A DNA stretch of 64,000 nt from Prauserella shujinwangii (lineage in GTDB: Bacteria; Actinomycetota; Actinomycetes; Mycobacteriales; Pseudonocardiaceae), in NCBI RefSeq assembly GCF_003001955.1, contig NZ_PVNH01000012.1, positions 172,126-236,125 on the forward strand. Reading direction: 5' to 3'. Made by a program: the position numbers and the translations under genes. Positions 60,240 to 64,000 of this stretch are shown in pieces. The notes beneath the pieces are model-generated. The model was given only the letters and a program-made list of their open reading frames with translations. It did not search any database and was not told where the DNA came from. Every line of letters begins with the position of its first letter. The stretch's first letter is position 1.

Positions 60240-60932
60240 ATGGTCCTCCGCCGAATCCTGTGCGCGACGCTCGCCGTGTTCGCCGCCGTGGCGAGCGCTG
60301 CCGCCGCCGGGTGCACGTCCGACGACGCTCCGAGCGAACAGTTGCCCGACGGTGCCGCCCTGGTGCGGGACGCGGCGGCGGCCACCCGCGACATCACCAG
60401 CACGCACTTCACCCTCCAGGTCAACGGCAACGTGCCCGGCCTGAGCGTGCGGAGTCTCGAAGGCGACCTCACGCGCGACGGCACGGCCGAGGGCAGCGGC
60501 ACGATCGAGCAGGCTGGCCAGCTCGTCGAGATCGACTTCGTGCTCACCGGAGACACGCTCTACCTCAAGGGGCCGACCGGTGGGTACCAGCGGATCCCGG
60601 CGGCGCTGAGCTCGTCGGTGTACGACCCCTCCGCGGTGCTCGACCCTGAGCGCGGCGTGTCGAAGCTGCTGTCCGCGATGCGCAAGCCGGTCACGGAGGC
60701 CGCCGAGGACGTGGACGGCACCGCGGCGTACAAGGTCAGCGGGATGGTGCCGAAGGACGTGCTGTCCGGGATGCTGCCCGGCATCACGTCGGACGCGAAC
60801 CTGACGGTGTGGCTGCGCCAGGACGGCGAGCACCTCCCCGTACGCGCCTCGGCCGCGTTCCCCGGCGACGCGACGGTCGAGGTCACGCTGTCGGCCGTCG
60901 ACGAGCCCGTCACCGTGACCCCACCGGCGTGA
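60240..60932 (+). CDS. lprG: LppX/LprAFG-family lipoprotein (LprG-like)
   Basis: A 230-aa lipoprotein: signal peptide with lipobox AAAGC (Cys25), then the LppX_LprAFG beta-fold ([20 protein letters not shown] ... [19 protein letters not shown]). LprG binds triacylated lipids/lipoglycans and works with the P55 transporter; the next gene (overlap 4 bp, GTGA) is an MFS transporter, so the pair corresponds to Rv1411c-Rv1410c. Confidence 0.9.
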   Translation: MVLRRILCATLAVFAAVASAAAAGCTSDDAPSEQLPDGAALVRDAAAATRDITSTHFTLQVNGNVPGLSVRSLEGDLTRDGTAEGSGTIEQAGQLVEIDFVLTGDTLYLKGPTGGYQRIPAALSSSVYDPSAVLDPERGVSKLLSAMRKPVTEAAEDVDGTAAYKVSGMVPKDVLSGMLPGITSDANLTVWLRQDGEHLPVRASAAFPGDATVEVTLSAVDEPVTVTPPA

Positions 60933-62437
60933 CCGCACTCGCCGCGTCCCGGGGAAACCGCTCCGTCGCCATCGGCGCGGGGGCGCTGGCCGTGCTGCTC
61001 GGCGCGCTCGACACCTACGTCGTCATCGGCCTGCTGCGGCAGATCATCGAGGACCTCCGCATCCCGGTGAACCGGCTCGAGCAGGTGACGCCGATCGTCA
61101 CGGGCTACCTGCTGGGCTACGTGGCAGCGATGCCGCTGCTCGGCCAGGCCTCCGACAGGTTCGGCCGCAAGCTGCTGCTGCAGGTGTGCCTCACCGGTTT
61201 CCTCGCGGGCTCGGTGGTCACGGCGTCCGCGGAGAGTGTGCCGCTGCTGGTGGCCGGCAGGCTGGTACTCGGTGTCGCGGGCGGTGCGCTGCTCCCGGTG
61301 ACCATGGCCCTGGTCGCCGACCTGTGGAGCGAACGCCGCAGGGCGGCGGTGCTGGGGACGGTGGGCGCGGCGCAGGAGCTCGGCAGCGTGCTCGGCCCGC
61401 TGTACGGCATCGCGCTCGCGGCACTGGCCGGGTGGCGCAGCGTGTTCTGGGTCAACGTGCCGCTGGCGCTGCTGGCGATGGTGGCCGTGTACTTCTCGGT
61501 GCCCGGCGGGCGGCCCACGGAGCGGGCGCGGGTCGACGTCACGGGCGGCGGGCTGCTCGCGCTGGCGCTCGGCCTCGCCGTCGTCGGCCTCTACAACCCC
61601 GACCCGCGGGAACGGGTGCTGCCCGCCTGGGGCTGGCCGTTCCTCATCGGCGCCGCGGTCGCGGCCGTGCTCTTCGTGCTGTGGGAGTCGCGGGCACGGA
61701 CCCGGCTGCTCGACACCACGACGGTGCGGATGCGGCCCTTCCTCGCCGCGCTCGGCACCAGCGCCACGGCCGGCGCCGCGCTGATGGTGACGCTCGTCGA
61801 CGTCGACCTGTTCGCGCAGACCCTGCTCGGCCGCGACGACCAGGGCAGCGTGCTCCTGCTGCTGCGGTTCCTCGTCGCGCTGCCGGTGGGCGCGGTGCTC
61901 GGTGGCGTCCTGGCCGCCCGCGTGGGGGAACGCTGGATGACGTTCGTGGGCATGATCCTCGCCGCCTGCGGCTTCCTGCTGATGTCGGCCTGGCCGATGG
62001 AGGTGCTCAGCGCACGGCACGAGCTCGGGCCGCTGACCCTGCCGAGGCTGGACACCGACCTGGTGATCGTCGGGCTCGGGCTGGGACTGGTCATCGCTCC
62101 GCTGTCGGCGTCCGTGCTGCGGGTGGTCTCGCCGACCCAGCACGGTGTCGCCTCCGCCGGGGTGGTGGTCGCCCGGATGACGGGGATGCTCGTCGGGATC
62201 GCGGCGCTGTCCGCCTGGGGCCTGTACCGCTTCCACAGCATGACCGCGCAACTGGACGTGCCGATCCGCGTGCTCTTCCCCTCGGACCAGGCCTACCGCG
62301 ACGCGATGACCGAGTACGTCGACGCGGTGCGGCAGGCGCTGCTGACCCAGTACACGGAGATCTTCGTGGTGACGGCGGCCGTGTGCGCGGCCGGAGCCGC
62401 GCTCGCCCTGCTCATGGGCGCCCGCACCGGTCGATAG
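60929..62437 (+). CDS. MFS transporter, P55-like
   Basis: A 502-aa, probably 14-helix major facilitator (DHA2/P55 group): [20 protein letters not shown] (motif D-like), [16 protein letters not shown] (motif A), [20 protein letters not shown] (motif C region) and a long periplasmic loop (residues ~365-395). GTG 60929 overlaps the lprG stop. P55 partners export lipids/lipoglycans or drugs; coupling with LprG makes this likely here. Confidence 0.9.
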   Translation: MTALAASRGNRSVAIGAGALAVLLGALDTYVVIGLLRQIIEDLRIPVNRLEQVTPIVTGYLLGYVAAMPLLGQASDRFGRKLLLQVCLTGFLAGSVVTASAESVPLLVAGRLVLGVAGGALLPVTMALVADLWSERRRAAVLGTVGAAQELGSVLGPLYGIALAALAGWRSVFWVNVPLALLAMVAVYFSVPGGRPTERARVDVTGGGLLALALGLAVVGLYNPDPRERVLPAWGWPFLIGAAVAAVLFVLWESRARTRLLDTTTVRMRPFLAALGTSATAGAALMVTLVDVDLFAQTLLGRDDQGSVLLLLRFLVALPVGAVLGGVLAARVGERWMTFVGMILAACGFLLMSAWPMEVLSARHELGPLTLPRLDTDLVIVGLGLGLVIAPLSASVLRVVSPTQHGVASAGVVVARMTGMLVGIAALSAWGLYRFHSMTAQLDVPIRVLFPSDQAYRDAMTEYVDAVRQALLTQYTEIFVVTAAVCAAGAALALLMGARTGR

Positions 62438-62485
62438 ACTCGGCGGGTAGGCAGAGCCGTTCACTCCGACCCGAGGAAACACCTG

Positions 62486-63763
62486 GTGAAGATCGACAAC
62501 AGCCCCGCGAGGGGGACCCGTGACCTGCTTCCCGCTGCGGTGGCGGTCCGCGACCATGTGCTGTCGACCATCACCGAGGTGTACGGCCGCTACGGCTACC
62601 AGCGCATCGAGACGCCCGCGCTGGAGCGGATCGAGCGGCTGTCCGGCGGTGAGGGCGGCGAGAACGAGAAGATGATCTTCCAGGTGCTGCGCCGGGGGCT
62701 GCCGGACCGGCTGGAGGCGGGCACCGAGCTGGCCGAGCTGGTCGACCTGGGCCTGCGCTACGACCTGACCGTGCCGCTCGCCCGCTTCTACGGGCAGAAC
62801 CGCGCGGAGCTGCCGACCCCGTTCCGGTCGTTCCAGTTCGGGCCGGTGTGGCGTGCGGAGCGGCCACAGAAGGGTCGCTACCGCCAGTTCTACCAGTGCG
62901 ACATCGACATGATCGGCGAGCCGGGCGTGCTGGCCGAGGCGGAGCTGATCGAGGCCACCACCGACGCGCTGAACCGGGTGGGACTCACGGACACGACCGT
63001 GCGGCTCTCCGACCGCCGGTTCCTGGCCACGCTGGCCGCGGAGGCGGGGGTGGCCGCCGAGGCGCAGGACGGCTTCTTCATCGCGCTCGACAAGCTCGAC
63101 AAGATCGGCTGGGACGGTGTCTCCGAGGAGCTGGTCCGGCGTGGTTTCCCGCAGGACGTGGTCACCGCGGCGCGGGACCGGATCGAGGCGCTCGGCGAGA
63201 CCCCCGCGGAGAAGGTGGCCGACATGCTCGGCGACGTGCTGCCGACGCTCCCGCAGGAGGTCGTCGCCGACCTGGCCACGACCACGTCGTGCCTGAGCCA
63301 GATCAGCGCCGAGCAGGCGGTGCGGTGGGAGTTCGACCCCACCCTGGTGCGGGGCATGGGCTACTACACCGGGCAGATCTTCGAGGTCGCCTACCCCGGT
63401 GCGGCGGGTTCCGTCGCCGGTGGCGGGCGCTACGACAACCTCGTCGGCCGCAGCCTCGGCACCGACGTTCCTGCCTGCGGGTTCTCGATCGGCTTCGAAC
63501 GCATCGTGGATCTGCTCGCCGCGCCACCGTCGGGTCAACGGCTGGCAGTGCTGTACGACGCCGACGTGCCGACACCCCGCGTGCTCGCGGCGGCCCGCGA
63601 CCTCCGTGAGGGGAACCGGGCGGTGGCGCCGGTGCGCCGCAGCGGCAAGTTCCCGGCTCAGCTCAAGCGGCTGGAAGCCGCGGGCTTCACCGCGTTCGTG
63701 CACCTGCGTGCGGACGCCGAACCGGGCACCCGGCTCGAGGAACGACTCCTGCGGCAGGAATAG
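62486..63763 (+). CDS. hisS: Histidine--tRNA ligase
   Basis: A 425-aa class II synthetase: ARGTRDLLP near the N-terminus, FQFGPVWRAERPQKGRYRQF (motif 2), VRGMGYYTGQIFEVAYPG (histidine-binding), GFSIGFERIVDLL (motif 3) and an anticodon-binding C-terminus. GTG 62486 start; GAGGAAA upstream. Terminates at the hairpin 63800-63836. Confidence 0.97.
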   Translation: MKIDNSPARGTRDLLPAAVAVRDHVLSTITEVYGRYGYQRIETPALERIERLSGGEGGENEKMIFQVLRRGLPDRLEAGTELAELVDLGLRYDLTVPLARFYGQNRAELPTPFRSFQFGPVWRAERPQKGRYRQFYQCDIDMIGEPGVLAEAELIEATTDALNRVGLTDTTVRLSDRRFLATLAAEAGVAAEAQDGFFIALDKLDKIGWDGVSEELVRRGFPQDVVTAARDRIEALGETPAEKVADMLGDVLPTLPQEVVADLATTTSCLSQISAEQAVRWEFDPTLVRGMGYYTGQIFEVAYPGAAGSVAGGGRYDNLVGRSLGTDVPACGFSIGFERIVDLLAAPPSGQRLAVLYDADVPTPRVLAAARDLREGNRAVAPVRRSGKFPAQLKRLEAAGFTAFVHLRADAEPGTRLEERLLRQE

Positions 63764-63799
63764 CCAGCCCTTCCAGCACCGACCGGTACCGAGAAATCG

Positions 63800-63836
63800 A
63801 AAAGGGGTGCGTGGCACACGGCCACGCACCCCTTTT
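63800..63836 (+). terminator. hisS terminator hairpin
   Basis: 16-bp perfect stem (63800-63815 / 63821-63836, AAAAGGGGTGCGTGGC) with loop ACACG, ending in TTTT. Sits between convergent hisS and the rRNA operon. Confidence 0.85.
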
Positions 63837-63868
63837 CCCGCAACAGGTGGCTTGGAAAACACACAAGA

Positions 63869-63899
63869 AAGCGGGGCCCCGGCTGACGGGGCCCCGCTT
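63869..63899 (-). terminator. rRNA operon terminator
   Basis: 13-bp GC-rich stem AAGCGGGGCCCCG paired around GCTGA, T-rich on the minus-strand 3' side, 11 bases beyond the 5S end. Confidence 0.8.
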
Positions 63900-63910
63900 C
63901 TTGAAGTTAT

Positions 63911-64000
63911 GTACGGCGGTGTCCTACTCTCCCACACCCCTTCGGGTGCAGTACCATCGGCGCTGGTGGGCTTAGCTTCCGGGTTCGGGATGGGTCCGGG
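63911..64000 (-). rRNA. rrf: 5S ribosomal RNA, 3' part (continues beyond the window)
   Basis: On the minus strand the sequence reads CCCGAACCCGGAAGCTAAGC and GGGAGAGTAGGACACCGCCG at its end, the conserved 5S core and 3' stem. About 90 of ~118 nt are inside the window; the rest, with the other rRNA genes, lies to the right. Confidence 0.95.

Noticed and set aside
60560..63937. 1125-codon minus-strand open frame opposite the MFS transporter and hisS
   Set aside because: Shadow of real genes; Arg/His/Gln-rich composition without any domain.

Overview
This is a very G+C-rich actinobacterial chromosome segment, most like Pseudonocardiaceae (Amycolatopsis or a close relative; the genus is my inference). 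Evidence: GTG/TTG starts, actinobacterial families (AccE epsilon subunit, DUF1707, SAV_915, type VII-type WXG proteins, an LprG lipoprotein plus MFS pair), and gene order. The core genes follow, in the same order, the Mycobacterium tuberculosis block Rv3268-Rv3308 as I remember it: TIGR03089, fadE25, purE, purK, gtrA, PH protein, birA, accD5, accE5, maf, accA3, glpD, lpdA, GGCT, M20 hydrolase, purine nucleoside phosphorylase, pmmB. Strain-variable genes sit between these core genes.

Layout. 1-3.2 kb: end of a TIGR03089 gene, doxX, a small membrane protein, a GNAT and a low-G+C two-gene unit resembling a toxin-antitoxin pair. 3.3-9.9 kb: acyl-CoA dehydrogenase, fatty acyl-CoA ligase, a TetR/SDR/SMR unit with operator-like sites, a DMT exporter and divergent LysR. 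9.9-14.1 kb: purE, purK and two tandem GT87-type mannosyltransferase genes sharing a 227-bp identical tract. 14.2-21.1 kb: degenerate GGDEF protein, a sigma factor fused to a membrane anchor and extracytoplasmic domains, GtrA, a two-component system, hisN. 21.1-24.2 kb: a four-gene type VII toxin operon ending in a TNT-type NAD+ glycohydrolase and a candidate immunity gene. 24.4-29.5 kb: HMG-CoA lyase, PH protein, birA, accD, accE, maf. 29.6-33.4 kb: a second WXG-type cluster with a putative membrane-active effector and membrane partner, bracketed by two SAV_915 paralogues. 33.5-42.9 kb: accA3, small genes, an unusual AMP ligase, glpD/glpF/glpK, VOC protein. 43-47.9 kb: lpdA, GGCT, an AbiEi/DUF559-like gene, M20 hydrolase with a possible leader peptide, a small secreted protein. 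47.9-53 kb: meaB-mutB-mutA. 53-59.6 kb: Ser/Thr kinase, a broken CPBP protease, PNP, a tiny ORF, PucR regulator, phosphosugar mutase. 59.7-64 kb: FMN-type protein, lprG-P55-like pair, hisS and the 3' end of an rRNA operon (5S, minus strand).

Metabolic theme: acyl-CoA/propionyl-CoA handling is dense here. AccA3/AccD/AccE/BirA make (propionyl/acetyl)-CoA carboxylase; MutA/MutB/MeaB take methylmalonyl-CoA to succinyl-CoA; FadE, acyl-CoA ligase and HMG-CoA lyase feed the same pool. GlpF/GlpK/GlpD form a glycerol route. At least four families of long palindromes sit at gene ends and probably act as (bi)directional terminators. At least twelve genes have a -10-like TANNNT (or close) 6-8 nt before the start codon, suggesting leaderless transcripts.
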